From positions 23,552,209-23,616,208 of the forward strand of contig NC_056033.1 of assembly GCF_004379255.2 (NCBI RefSeq): 64,000 nt of DNA, given 5' to 3'. The notes beneath the pieces were generated by a model that did no database searches, was not told where the DNA came from, and saw nothing but the letters and a program-made list of their open reading frames with translations. Both the position numbers and the translations under genes were made by a program. Shown here one piece after another: positions 10,200 to 22,147 of the stretch. Each line of letters starts with the position of its first letter. The stretch's first letter is position 1. Origin of the DNA: Salvia splendens (Eukaryota > Streptophyta > Magnoliopsida > Lamiales > Lamiaceae).

Positions 10200-11826
10200 T
10201 TATAACAAGCTTGTAAGTGCTCAAGCAGAGATGAAGAAGAGGGGTGGTTTTTGAGATGACCATGTTCAAGTCAGAAGAAGTTTAATTTTGCTTTTATTTA
10301 CAATTGTTGAATTTGGGTTTTAGATATTTGGTTACTGTTTTTGATATCATATTGGATTATTGGTGTAGAATTATATTCCTAGATTATCAATTATCATTTT
10401 GAATTATCAATATCGTTTTATAATGCTTGCATTATTAGAAAAATGAACTTTTGATTATCTGATTACTTATGACATTGAATGAAACGAGGTTTAATATCAA
10501 ATTGTTTACTTGTGGTTATACTTGTTGATTCAATTATTAAGAAGTTTTACTTCTAAGTTATGTTGATTATTAATTTTCTTTAATCCTTAAGTTTTTGAAC
10601 CATTATTTTGTCGATGAATCAATAGAACATTTATGTTCGACATGGATTCAAAGCAAAATAAAATGATCTTACAATCGCGTTTGTTCAAATAAAGACATAA
10701 GAAAAATAATCACAATAATTGATTACAAGACAAGTGAATTAATTCAACTAGTGATAATTACAAGAAATTTATTTTAATGTTCCAAGCCAAGAGTTAACTA
10801 TTTGAATAGTTGATGTTTTATTTATTTTGTTGTGAAAAGTGATAATTAAAATAGTGGAAGCTTTTCTTAAGGAACGATTAAATTCCAAGTGTTTAATAAG
10901 AGCTTTATAGCTCGTTTTATTAAACTAGGATGAATTTAACTTCAGACACTGTTTAAATTGTTTTAATAGCTTAAAGAATATTGATACTTCAATTTTTCTA
11001 CTTTTGAAAGTGGGAGCTAAATTTTGTCTGATAGAATATTCATAAATGGAATTAAGGTAATGTTCGATAGAGTTAAAAGGGCTCACACCCTATAATGAAA
11101 GCAGTGGTGATTTGCACAACTTTCAAAACTCTAATAACGTTAAAACGTATTTCCAAGTTAACTATTAAAATTAGAAATACTGTTGGATTTCCAAAGAAAG
11201 TATTTTAGAGATCACAACAATGGATAAATAATGAACTCTTGAAATTTATGACTATAAAACAAAGAATGCAATCATTCAGTTTTATTTTGTCATAAGGACT
11301 AATTTCCAATTAGTCATTGTGGTGAGATTATTATGTTCATACATATATTTACATCACAAATAATATAGCAATGATAATACCAAGTTAAATTGGGATTATA
11401 CAATTAAAGTTTTGGAAATCATATTCGACATGATTAAAACTTTATATATTGCTATAGGTATTCTACTTTCAATTAGTAGAAATTAAGAAGGATCAAGAAT
11501 ATTGGATTTTGATAGAGGAATATGTATAAGTGCACTTGAGAAAGGCACATAAAATTATTCCACTAGATCAAAGGACCTAGAAATATCTTGAAAAATAAAT
11601 GTGCTCCTAAGCAAGAATTAAGGATATGAATTACAAGTATATTTTCGTTTTATGTACTCTAGCAAACTATGTTGGTAGATTCTTTTATGAGAATTATAGT
11701 TTTGAGTACATAGTATCCAAATCCTGCTTTGAGTATAAGTGGGAGAAAATGTGTGTTAATGTGTAGCACAAGGCCAATAAAGCGGTTGGTATACTCGAAA
11801 GCATTCTTTGAGTATAAGTGGGAGAT
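10200..11826. other. Non-coding AT-rich interior and polypurine tract region
   Basis: No pol domains are recognisable in any frame. The end carries two copies of a PPT-like word, TTTGAGTATAAGTGGGAGA, at about 11728-11747 and 11808-11826; the second directly precedes the right LTR. Confidence 0.6.
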
Positions 11827-12375
11827 TGTTGGGGTTTGTATCCTAAAAGATGCTTCGAGCGTACATGCTTTTGTACAGTCAGCTTGTACATGTATACGAT
11901 AAACGCCACGTCCACTTGTTTACCTAATTATGAGATTAAATAGTATAATATAATGATTTATTTATTGAAATATAATAAACAAGTCTAAGGCTTCTTACTA
12001 AGAAGGTCAAAGTAGGGAAATTCGATAAATCCTCATGAGTTTTCCAGTAGGGGACTTGGCCAGATCTAGTAAGAAGAAAAACGTATTCACAGCCTAGATA
12101 GGCTTTGGCTACCTATTGGTATGGTTGCGGTGTTTGTGATAATTCTCTCTTACCCAAGAAGAGATTAGTAACACCGGTGTGGTAAAGCCTTGAAAGGATC
12201 TAATACGAAATGTATTCTTTATTTCTATCTACTGAAAGAATATAATTCAGGAATTTTAGTATTTTCTAGTCTATGAAATTAATATGAATATTGTTTATTT
12301 AATCAGACGCCACTTTGACTTATCAATATGAGAGAATTTGTACGTAACTCAAACATGATATCTTGGGTGGTAGTA

Positions 12376-14988
12376 TGTAACGCCCGCACTTGTATAGTGC
12401 TTGACGCGCGTAACTCGAAGAACGGTTGAGGAATTTATAGTTGGAACAACACCAAATATTAATTGTTGCGTTGGGCGATTTTAATCGTTGTGAAGACAAG
12501 ATAACGAAATCTAATAAAGTTCCCGTGAATTTTAATTATCGAAAGAAATGAGAGAATATAAAGTACGTATATTATTATTTGGGCTTCTCGAATTAAGTTA
12601 GAGTCCAAATGATTATCTACAAAAAATGGCTTGGGCCCTAACTATTTAAGAATCTAGCCAATTAATAAATATACAAACTTGGGCTTGCAACTTTTGAGCC
12701 CAAAACAAATTAAATAAAAAATGGGAGCATGCCCAAGAATTCTTTTCTTTTTCCTTCTTTTCTTTCTTCTCGGCCGGTTACATCCTCCCATGGAGACCCT
12801 CCAATTTCCAATCCTTCACCTTCCCTCTTCCACCTTCAATTCTACCACCCAAGAGTCACACAAGTTAATACATTAGCCCTTCAATCCTTTTCTCACATTG
12901 CACTTCACAAAAAAAAAAAAAAGAGAGAAAGAGATAGCGAGAAAGAGCCGAGAGAAAGGGGAGAAGGAGAAGTAGCTTCCATCTTGTTTCAACCACAACC
13001 AAGTTCAATTCTTGAGGTATAATCTCTAACCAATCCCCAAAGCATGTTTTTTTTTCACAACATATCATCATGCTCCACTTCCCACATAATTCAATCAACA
13101 AGCATCTTCAATCACACAACACGAACTCCCCTTTAATCTTACAAACTTAAAACGCAAAAAGAAGTAATTTTTTTGATTGAACACACAAACGAAACTGAAC
13201 TGTAATTGTTAGAACTTTTGTCGGGGCTGTTTCGGGTTGATATCGGGGTGGTTTCGGGGCTGCGCGACCACCGACGGAGCAGCGGCTCCCGGCGGCAGCA
13301 GCAGCAGCCTGACCCGGCAGCTGAGAGGCGGCGACGAGCAGCAGCAACCTGACCCGGCGGCTGAGAGGCGGCGACGAGCTGCAGCAGCAGTGTCGCCTGC
13401 ACCGCAGCGGCGGCATCCCGTCTTCCCGACGAGCAGCAGCAGCCGAGGCGTTTCGGCGCAGATTTTCGGTTCAAGAGCAGACCGGGGTAGCGGAGACTGC
13501 TCAGTAGCAGCGATGGCTGCTCGGAACAGTGACAACAGCGACAGAGGAACGACGTCGGAGATTTTGGAACTCCCGATTTGGGCGAGGGAGAAGAGAGAGA
13601 GAAGAGAGAGAGAAGGGAGACAGTGAAAGGTAGAGATTTAAAGTTTGGGCCTCATACAAATTTGGGGGATTTAAATCTAAGCTTTGGGCTTGTGGATTTT
13701 TCTAAAAAAGAAAGAAGTTGGCCCAATAATTAATTTAATTTTGACGAATTATGTAATTAATTCCGAAATATTTTGAAGGATGAATAATGCTACCCAAATC
13801 CGAAATAATACTCTTTTTTTTAACGATAAATAGTTACAATAATTAAAGTATACGCTTAAATAATTTTTTTAGAAATTTTTTTTGACGTTATGGAAAATAC
13901 GAGGAGCCAACGGAGGAAAGAACGAGCGTAAGCGGCCGACCGGCGTCGCACGCGACGCCTTGGGCGGCCGCCGAATAACTTAAAACGCACGAAAACCGAG
14001 AAAAAGAATTTAAAGATTTTAATTAGAGTGCATGCATTCTAAATATCGTCGTTACCGAGAATTGATATGAATCTTATGTATTTTCCGAAAAGGTGGTTCG
14101 CACGCACACTAACAGACGGAACGAGGAATTTTACTGAAATTCTAAGCTTTCGAGGTGGGCTTTATTACTTAAATTCTTTTATTTTGAAATGATATGTTTA
14201 TGGTGAAATAAGGGTGGTTTAAAATAGTATGTCATGCCGTTTTTATGTTTTGAATTGCCATCTGATTGTCTACTGGGATAATATCCTACTAGACTTTGAT
14301 AGTTAACGAATTCGGGTCTGACTAGAGAGTGAGTCCCTACTCGGACTAGTGCACTGATAGGGATCGTGAGCCGTCCCCTAGGTCGGCCGGTCCAGTGATC
14401 GAGATTGTGGCCACAGTCTCGTTTCACATGATAGTTCAGATATGGTACATGATGGAGATGATGATGGGCTGCGCAGCCATGTTTTATGATAGAAATGATT
14501 TTAGTGTTTCTCGGCCTTTTTAAAGTAAAACCCGAGATTCACTCGATGATGGCTTGACATAATTTAATCGATGAAAGTATTTCGGGCATGAGTTCACTGA
14601 GTGCATCAAGTACTCAGCCCCTGCATATGTTTTCCCTATGTGCAGGTTGAGCGTGGACGGGGGACGGAGGATGTTGAGCATTGGACAGAGACAATATTCA
14701 ATAAATGATCCGGTTGCTATTGTGTCTTCATACACAGTAGTAGCTAACTCTCAAATGCTTCCGCTACGTCAAGTTTTAAGAATTTCTTTTAATTCTTTTG
14801 AATTGTCAAACTATGTCATTCACGTTATGTACCTTCGGGATTTGAAACCTTGTTGATAAATGAAATTTCATCGTTGATCGATAAGTTGTATTGTCTTGAT
14901 CGTTTTCCCCCTTCTTCCCCGCTTCTTAATTCCCCCATTAGTCGCGATTTTCCCGTGCTTCCTATCCTTAGGAAGTGCGGTCGTGACA
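12376..14988 (+). mobile_element. Solo LTR of a Tekay-like Gypsy family, TSD TAGTA
   Basis: Begins TGTAACGCCCGCACTT, ends AAGTGCGGTCGTGACA, and is flanked by TAGTA (12371-12375, 14989-14993). The uninterrupted sister copy at ~15400 confirms the empty site. Inside, blocks correspond to the minus strand of the 3.25 kb LTRs at 29964-37889 and 41002-44257, including the CAGCAGCAGCCTGACCCGGC-type region and the GCGGCCG...CGGCCGC hairpin. A solo LTR normally arises by recombination between two LTRs of one element. ORFs inside it (for example 13139-13626 on both strands) are GC-repeat shadows. Confidence 0.92.
13932..13971 (+). other. Conserved stem-loop in the LTR
   Basis: Nested arms GCGGCCG / CGGCCGC enclose GGCGTC / GACGCC around a six-base loop. 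The same two-step hairpin is kept in both large Gypsy LTRs (31047-31086 and 42088-42127, reverse strand) although the spacer bases differ. Confidence 0.75.
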
Positions 14989-16457
14989 TAGTAATTGAAT
15001 AACATGAAGGTATTGGAATATTATTTCATAGAATTCGCGTGCCCAGTGTGGTATGATTAAATCCTCATGAGTTTTCCAGTAGGGGACTTGGCCAGATCTA
15101 GTAAGAAGAAAAACGTATTCACAGCCTAGATAGGCTTTGGCTACCTATTGGTATGGTTGCGGTATTTGTGATATTCTCTCTTACCCAAGAAGAGATTAGT
15201 AACACCGGTGTGGTAAAGCCTTGAAAGGATCTAATACGAAATGTATTCTTTATTGCTATCTACTGAAAGAATATAATTCAGGAATTTTAGTGTTTTCTAG
15301 TCTATGAAATTAATATGAATATTGTTTATTTAATCAGACGCCACTTTGACTTATCAATATGAGAGAGTTCTTACGTAACTCAAACATGATATCTTGGGTG
15401 GTAGTAATTGAATAACATGAAGGTATTGGAATATTATTTCATAGAATTCGCGTGCCCAGTGTGGTATGATTAAATCCCCAAGGGGTGTTTGAAAAAGGAA
15501 TTTATTATTCAAAAATCTACGCAGTTGAAATTTTATTCCACGAATAATAAATAAAGTTTCAAACTAGAAAACTCTTTGGAGAATTAATTTAATTCAAGTC
15601 ATATAGCAGACAAAGAATTAAATTGACGGATTAAGATACTCTTAAACGCGGGAAATATTATAAAATAAAATAAACCCAAGTTATTTGTAATTTGGTGATT
15701 TAGATGGGAGTGCAATATTATTCTTTAGTGGAACAAAATAATATTCTATTGATAATATATTAAATCATGAGTAATTTGATTTAATTAGATATTTATCTAA
15801 TGGGTGAGCCCAACATCTATTTCATTCCATGGATCCTCATCCTAGCCCAATAAGTCCAAGTTTATAAATAGTGAAGAGATGGGAAACCCTAGCACATTCA
15901 CATCACAACACAAAATACAACACTCCAAACCCTAACCCTAGCCGCCTAAAGTCGGCGCCTCTCTCTCTTCCTCTTGGCCTCAGTTTTCATGCCTAGCACG
16001 TGGGAGAATTAGGGTTTTGGTTTTTTGTTCTTGTTCTATCCTAATTCATAGGATTAGATCAAGGCAATCTCGTGTTTGTGATTGGTTTTCCCTAGATCTC
16101 ATATCACTTTTATTTGATTCTTCGAGATCCGCCCACACGGATGAATAATCAAGGACGTGGGAATAGTATGGAAGATTCGTGGTCGATCAATCAAGGATCT
16201 CCGGGTGGTGCAGCTACCAACGTCTATCCTATGATGGATCAAGAGGTAACAATCGAATCTACATTAAATTGCATGTTAATGTGTTTATTTGATGTGTTCA
16301 TCTATAGATCTGGAATAATTGCATGAAATTGGAATCCAATGCATAATCACCTAAATAGATCCGTAAGGACCTGTTTGTTTTCCGTGTCTTCCGCTGCGGT
16401 AGTCCGAACATTTTGCTCTGCATTATCCACTATCAGTAAGTTCACCGTGTTCTTCAT

Positions 16458-17139
16458 TTAACTCTTCCAGTCATCAGACGCAGCTTCCCCCTCTTCATCT
16501 GTCACTGTCAGGTCGTGAACCTCCTTAACGGGGTTTTCTTGGGGTCCCCTGGTAGCCGCTTCTACAGAAATCTGTAATGGTCCTTGTTCTGATTTTTCTT
16601 TCTCCCTCTCTTCAGCTTCGCGCATTTCCCGAATCACCTCGGACACGATTTCCTCAAACGTCAGACCGTCGCTGAACCCGAGTGAGGACGACGATGTCGG
16701 GCTGGTAGGTACAGATGGGGGAAATTCTTCGTTTCTGATGTTGGCGGCTTGGTAGGTGAACGGATAGGGCATTTCCACCGTAGGTTCGACTCTTCGCATT
16801 ATTCCCTTGGGATTTCCTGCTCGCAAAATCGCTTGAAGAGGTTTCTCGTGATTGAGTGGAGTCGGTAGTCGATGAAGACGAGGAGGAGGGTGTCGGAGGT
16901 TCCTGGCGAGGGGTTGCCGGAATCAGGCGAACCCGTCTGCTGGAAACAGGTTGACGGTGAAGGTGGGAGGCTGATGGTTTCTCCATAGTTGGTGAACGAG
17001 TGAGGTTTTGCTTTAAATATGAGGGAAATATGTTTGAAAATTCTTTAATTGATGGTTTGCAGAGGTTAACTAGATGTGGGGAAGTGTTAGAGATAAACGC
17101 GGATATAGGAGTATAGGGGGAAGTGGAAACGGTCGCCAT
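16458..17139 (-). pseudogene. ORF downstream of Athila-like gag, broken by a frameshift
   Basis: Two overlapping minus-strand frames make one product with a frame change near 16830-16850. The first starts MATVSTSPYTPISAFISNTS and is rich in Ser and Pro (PTPSSSSSSTTDS). The second is acidic, with FEEIVSEVIREMREAEEREK and VHDLTVTDEEGEAASDD before the stop. I do not recognise the family. Its place, after gag toward the 3' end of a pol-less Athila-like element, corresponds to the extra ORF that such elements sometimes carry. There is no visible signal peptide or membrane segment, so an envelope-like role is not supported. It could also be the N-terminal part of another polyprotein. Confidence 0.45.
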
Positions 17140-18040
17140 GACATCAGTTCCTGTTCTCCTTCCTGCACTAATTTTCTAATCTTAAATAATTCCGCATTTT
17201 ACTATTCTCGGTAAAAAAACAATTTACACATCCAATTTCCCCCTCTCTTTTACTTTTTCCAGTTAAAAACAATTTACACTCAATTTTCTCCCTCTCCCTT
17301 ATTCAGCTAAATATTAACTAGAAAGCTGCAAGGAACAAAATAAGTGATATTTTGTGGAGTACTAGTCGGAGATTCTCTTCTGAGCATTAAAGATTTATCA
17401 TTAAAATTATAAAACTCCTCCAAAATACATCCAAAATCTTTTATTTTTTATATTTTTCTAAAAATTAAAGGTAAGGCAAAAGTATACACTTATTCACTTG
17501 GTCAAGAGAAATATGCGAAGTGGAATTTCTCCCGCTGCACATACTGCTAGTTTGTTTAATACTCTTTAAAATGGAACAATAAGAAAAATTATAGACCAGG
17601 ATACTCCCTGCAAACATTGTGGCTCCCTGAAGGCGGTGGATTGGTGGAGTCGAACGTTGTTCCTTGTTTTTCTGAATGTGATCTGCTTCGATTCCTACAA
17701 AGAGTTGAGGAGTAATACTTGCTGCCCCAGCAACTTCCTTCCCTCCTTACAATAATCCATCTTCAGGTTCTGTTGCTCTCCAAGCATTTAACTGGATCAA
17801 TTGGGGATGAGTTCCTTTCCAACTTGATCAGTTCAGAGATTTACAACCTGTCATATAAAAATTCATCAATTGAGGATCCCGATCGCACTTTTCTTCTCAC
17901 ACTCCACCGATTTTTCTAAGGCATATCACCCTCACGGCTGCTCGCTTTCTCTTGTGATTCTTATAAGTCCCCTGAACTTTCTTCTTTTCCATGGGGTGTA
18001 GTCTAGTGTCAGGACACTTTTCCACCTTGAACGACTCTAG
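17140..18040. other. Non-coding spacer in the Athila-like element
   Basis: T-rich and AT-rich sequence between the two ORF groups. Short open frames exist on the plus strand, but none looks like protein. Confidence 0.5.
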
Positions 18041-18048
18041 CCATGGAT

Positions 18049-19973
18049 CTAACTGTACTTTGCTGCTTTTCTTTTTGGTCTTTCCTCCTTCGTTCCTGGT
18101 TTGTCTTCGCCACGGCGTCCTTCGGGCTTGTCTATCACTGGAGGTGGTCTTCCTGGCTGTGCATGTTCTCCTTCCATGTTAGACAATACTTTCACTACTC
18201 TCCCTTCAAGGACATGCTCTGTTTCCACCTGAAGGTAGAATAATGAAGCTACTGGTTTCTCAGGGTGTATGAGGTCTTCTTCTTTCTGCCCCGGGAATTT
18301 GTCCTTTGATTCTTTTGGAGTTTTGTATGTCAGGTCGTCCATGAGAGGCGTGACACTCGACTCTTCTTCAGTTTGAGACTCCTTTTCTACTAATTTGGCC
18401 TCAATGGCTTCTTCATTTTCTGGTCTCTCCAATGATGGCTCTGACTTGTTCTCAGCACTGGATGTTTCCTTTTTTTTGGTTTCACTTACACCTTCTGTTT
18501 GAGACCTTGCTATGTTCTCTTGTATCTCTTTCATTATCTCAGTCAATGGCCGACCTGCCTGATCATATCATCCATGTTGGATTTCTGTTCATTCTGAGCC
18601 TGTTGCATTTCCATCACCAATCCATCATTTGACCTTGTGCAGCTCCTCATGTTCTGTTGTGAAGTGTTCAATCCCTCAATTCCCCCCCTCTATAGAATTT
18701 GCATTTTGCTTTTCATTCAAGGGTGGTTCAAGACTCTGTTGAGGTTGAGGTTGGTGTTGATCAAGACAAGTTTGGTCTTGGTAATTATGGGTACCTTGAG
18801 TTTGCCAATCCTCATTCGACCATGTAAGGAAGTGGTCCCTTGCCTCGGAAGGGTAGGTCTGATAAGGATGACTTGGGAATGACGTGTAATGGCTGGAATA
18901 GTCAGGTTGGTAAGTGGGTGGATTGAACTCAAGGCTTTGAAATTCAGGGTAGGTTTGGTATTGTGGATATCCCATCTGCCAAGAGGGTGTTTGAGTGGAA
19001 ATCGGATAGGGCTCTGTATGGTATGGGAAAGGTAGGTGCTCTTCCGACCAGCTCCATTCTCCACAGTGTGTGTATTCCTATTGGTACACCTCTGCTTGAC
19101 CTTCGGAGTTCCAACTCCTATTTGAACTCCAGATCTCACCTGTATTCTGGTGAAAGTTTACTTGATCGGTCTGGAAGCGGGATTGATTTGGAATGATTGG
19201 ATGTTGTCTTGACTCGATCATCGACTGGAGGGTTTCCTCTAGTTTGTCAAACCGGCTCTTTAGTAGATTGTTCTTCTCCTCTGTGGGAGTACTCTTTACG
19301 TTTTCTTGCAATGGGGTCATTGCTATATCATCGTACTCTCTTCTTGCATTTAGAAGCTTTTCCAAGACAATCTTGGCCTTACTCAGCCTGAGTTTGTAGA
19401 AACTCCATCCACTTGACGAGTTTATCAAATCCTTGCTGTTTGCATCCATTCCATCATAAAACTTTGAGTAAACCTCCACTTCCTGCAGATTGTGGTTTGG
19501 GCATGCATCCAGAAGACCTCTATATCTGTGACAGTACTTGCTCAAGCTTTCACCACACCCTTGGGTAGCCTCTTGGATTTCCCTTTGGAATGCATTTGCT
19601 TTTGCTGCTGGGAAGAATTGATCAGGAACTCCACTTTGAAAACTGACCATGTCTGGATGCTTTTGGGTTCCAATCCTCTAAACCAGGCATCTGTTTTACT
19701 CTTCAGAGAGAGTGGAATAACCCTTAGCTTAAAATCCTTCTCATTTGACCCCTCTGGTCTTTTCTGTACTCTGCAAATTTTATCGAACTCACGGAGGAAT
19801 TCAATCGGGCTCTCCCCATCAGTGCCCAAAAAGGTAGGTAAAATGGCAAGCATGTCTGAGTTCACATACACCACTTCCTGCCCTTGAGTGATAGATATGA
19901 CAGATGTTTGTTCTTTCACTGAATGGGCATAGACTGAACCTAACTCCAGATCATCTTCCTGGTCGCGAACCAT
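18049..19973 (-). pseudogene. Athila-like gag (Retrotrans_gag type), several frameshifts
   Basis: Successive minus-strand frames read as one gag. 19973-19542 starts MVRDQEDDLELGSVYA and contains ILPTFLGTDGESPIEFLREF, a stretch ending in PLSLKSKTDAWFRGL, and WSVFK. That pattern (a PTF.G...P..FL..F block, then SL...A.AWF) is typical of Athila/Tat gag. The frame changes near 19600-19640, and 19650-19078 continues with AFQREIQEATQGCGESLSKY, CHRYRGLLDACPNHNLQEVE, then a coiled region (EEKNNLLKSRFDKLEETLQS). A Tyr/Pro/Gln-rich tail (18975-18676) and a Glu/Lys-rich tail (18546-18049) follow in other frames. At least two frameshifts make this copy defective. No zinc knuckle was seen. Confidence 0.75.
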
Positions 19974-20563
19974 GGTTACCTTTTCCTTGTCAAAGGTTGC
20001 TATCGATTCAAGTGGACGCGCCGAAGTGGTGCCCTTGCTTTCTTCAAAGTTGCTTCCGAGTCAATTGGTGGAGCGGGTAGTGATTTGTCTTGGACAGTGT
20101 TTGGCTGCACTCATCCTTCTTCCTCTATTCGCCTCCTGAACTCAGTGCCTTCAAACTGGGGTAAACAGAAAACAACAAAAAGCTTATTTACAAAATTAAA
20201 ACTAAGATTCTTAAGAAAAACCTGAGATGCTCCGGCCATCTATGTGTTCCCTTCTTCAGCCGTCCCTTTGATTCACACCAGCAGGGAAAACACTTGATCG
20301 ACATAGATCAGGACGTTGATTCTTCTCTATGTTGCTCTGAGCTGTCTCTTAACTGAACTCAAACAAAAATTGAAAATATTAACAATATTTACACCCAAAG
20401 TGTCTTACAACAAATGTAGGGTAAACACCATCATCCTCGACAACAGTGTCATTTGATGTGGCATACTCTTCTACTCTTCTTTACTTTTTGTGTTTTTGTC
20501 GTCTTGGAGTTACTCAAGTCAAATGGTCAAACTGATCCGGCTAGTTTAACGTATGCCATCTCC

Positions 20564-22147
20564 TGCAAGATGCGAGTGAGTGGATCCATTTGAGATTCGG
20601 ATTGGTTGGCTTGATTCAAGTTCAACTTGAGTGAGAGTTCGAGAAGCCGTCAAAACCTTAACCCACTAATACTATTAACTAGTATAGGGAAGTAAGGATA
20701 GATCCCACAGAGAAGAGGCGTTTGAGATTTGCATGCTGGACACGAAAAGGGAATGGTTGCTGCCACGCTTATAGGGGTGGGTTAGGTTAACTACTAGACA
20801 TGAGAGATTAAAGCTACCAAACTGATCAACTCATAAAAGCTTAACTAGTCTACTTTGTCAACTCAACTGAACTTTCCATAAATGGACAAACAGGATAAAC
20901 GGGAGACTGTCAGTCCCCTGCAAAGTGTACGATAAAGCAAAAACTTTTTAACGACTTCATCTTCTTCACAAAATCATCATAGAAAACAGAGCAAAGAACA
21001 GATCCGAGAAAAACTACAGAAAAGGAACATCAAACAACTCCTAAAATTAAATCTACTCCAAAAATCTAAGTTGCGGCTACGTACACACAAATCTAACCCA
21101 TACTAATCCAGGAGCGAAACTAAAGCTACTAGATCTAAACACCCTAAGAACTTTCAAGCATAAAACATCAGATCTGACTAAATCGAAACATCACAAAACA
21201 TTTTGAGCTAAAATGTGCGACATAAAACAAATTTCAAAACAGATCAGAAACATCATCCATGAAACAGGACACATCAGTTAGAAACTAAAACATAACTTCA
21301 AATCTACTAAATCAAAGCATCAAAAGTCGATAACATCCAAAAGTAAACTGAAAAACTAACAAGGAAAGAAGGAAATTGTTTCATCGCTTCTTCTCGAAGA
21401 GGAATAACAGAACCAAAAGATTAAAAGTGCGGAAACCAATACTAAAACGCCAACTAAACTAAACTAAACTAGAACATGACCAAGTGTGTGTGCGAAAACA
21501 GGAAGATGAAGTGTTTGGAGCTCCCAATTCCAGCTCTGGAAGAGAGCTAAAAGCTAGTGAGTGACACCGACGGAAGCTGCCTCCTTCCTCCTTCTCTATC
21601 TCCATTTATAGGAAGGCGTGAGGCATTGGCGGACCCACATATAAAGAGGGGAGGGCATAAGCCCCTAATGAATCCAATTTTTTTTATTTTTTCTATTATA
21701 AAATTTTAAAATTTATTCATATTTTTAACATATTAGTATATAAAAGCCCCTAATAATATTTTAAATTACATGAAAATTTATTTTTGTATAAAATTTTGAA
21801 AATTTAGCCCATACTCATGTTTATTTCTGCGTCCGCCCCTGGCGTGAGGTCTTGATCCTTAGGGCATTCGTTCTTTGAAAAGTCATCTTTACCCTTTGCC
21901 CTCGAGGATTTTTCTTGTGCGACGCATTAGTCTTCTCACTGGGTGCTTCACTGCGTGTCATTTGCTTCAACTTGAACCATTTGTGCAGCAATTTGGCTCC
22001 TTCTCCTGATCCGTTCGTCCGCCCAGTTGATCAACTCAGTTTCTGAAAACGGTGGACTTACACACACACCTCGCTCAAAATTAGACGTTAGTTAACATAA
22101 TTTGATGAAGTTTTACTACAAAACACATGCATAAAACAAGCCTCATC
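20564..22147 (-). repeat. LTR-like segment of the Athila-like element
   Basis: Minus strand starts TGATGAGGCTTG and probably ends ...CATCTTGCA near 20564. It carries the block ATCCCACAGAG with GGGAAGTAAGGAT and GGTTGCTGCCACGCTTAT, which recurs at 50791-50934/54129-54200 (TCCCACAGGGACAGAGG, GGCTGCTGCCACGCTTTATT). It is interrupted by a hAT MITE at 21624-21841. A primer binding site was not identified, so the inner end is approximate. Confidence 0.5.
21624..21841. mobile_element. hAT-type MITE with 8 bp target duplication
   Basis: Termini CATTGGCGGACCCA and, reversed, CAGGGGCGGACGCA flank 218 bp of AT-rich DNA. The 8 bp GCGTGAGG is duplicated at 21616-21623 and 21842-21849, as expected for hAT transposition. 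A terminal fragment of the same family lies at 49130-49186. Confidence 0.92.

Larger units (their letters stand above)
12046..15475 (+). repeat. Tandem ~420 bp duplication inside the LTR, first copy split by a solo LTR
   Basis: 12046-12375 plus 14994-15059 equals 15060-15475 almost base for base, for example CATGAGTTTTCCAGTAGGGG, GGCTTTGGCTACCTATTGG and TTGAATAACATGAAGG. The second copy is uninterrupted (GGGTGGTAGTAATTGAATAA), which proves that the 2.6 kb between the halves of copy one is an insertion. Confidence 0.92.
6200..16410 (+). mobile_element. Non-autonomous Copia-type LTR retrotransposon (gag only), with nested solo LTR
   Basis: The right LTR starts TGTTGGGGTTTGTATCC at 11827, directly after the purine tract AAGTGGGAGAT, and ends GTAGTCCGAACA at 16410. 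A stretch of it (15490-15800) is closely repeated at about 6207-6520, which I take as a truncated left LTR. Between them lies one gag-like ORF and long AT-rich non-coding DNA. No protease, integrase or RT is visible. The polarity is plus, from PPT and gag. Loss of pol makes it dependent on a related autonomous element. The left boundary and the primer binding site were not found, so the 5' LTR is probably rearranged. Confidence 0.68.
11827..16410 (+). repeat. Right LTR of the gag-only Copia element (interrupted)
   Basis: Starts TGTTGGGGTTTG after the purine tract and ends TCCGAACA. Removing the 2613 bp solo LTR and one 5 bp target copy leaves about 1.97 kb. Within it a ~420 bp segment is tandemly duplicated. 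The second half resembles a promoter and 5' leader (TTTATAAATAGTG near 15860, followed by a CA- and CT-rich stretch). Confidence 0.72.
16411..22147 (-). mobile_element. Athila/TR-GAG-like LTR retrotransposon derivative, pol missing
   Basis: On the minus strand the order is an LTR-like segment (22147 to about 20564), leader, gag (about 19973 to 18049), then a separate ORF (17139 to 16458). The element is cut at 16410 by the end of the Copia LTR. No protease, RT or integrase is seen. The LTR-like part starts TGATGAGGCTTG on the minus strand and shares a block (CTCTGTGGGAT, ACTATACTAG-like, AAGTGGGTTAAGG-like order) with the LTR-like segments at 50791-55502 and 58165-59674. This composition fits gag-only Athila relatives. 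Confidence 0.6.

Noticed and set aside
13139..13626. Overlapping long frames on both strands in a GC-rich segment
   Set aside because: All derive from the CAG/CCG-rich part of a solo LTR. Low-complexity composition in every frame indicates shadows, not genes.
18432..19887. Plus-strand ORFs across the Athila-like gag
   Set aside because: They are antisense to the gag frames, which carry the recognised motifs.
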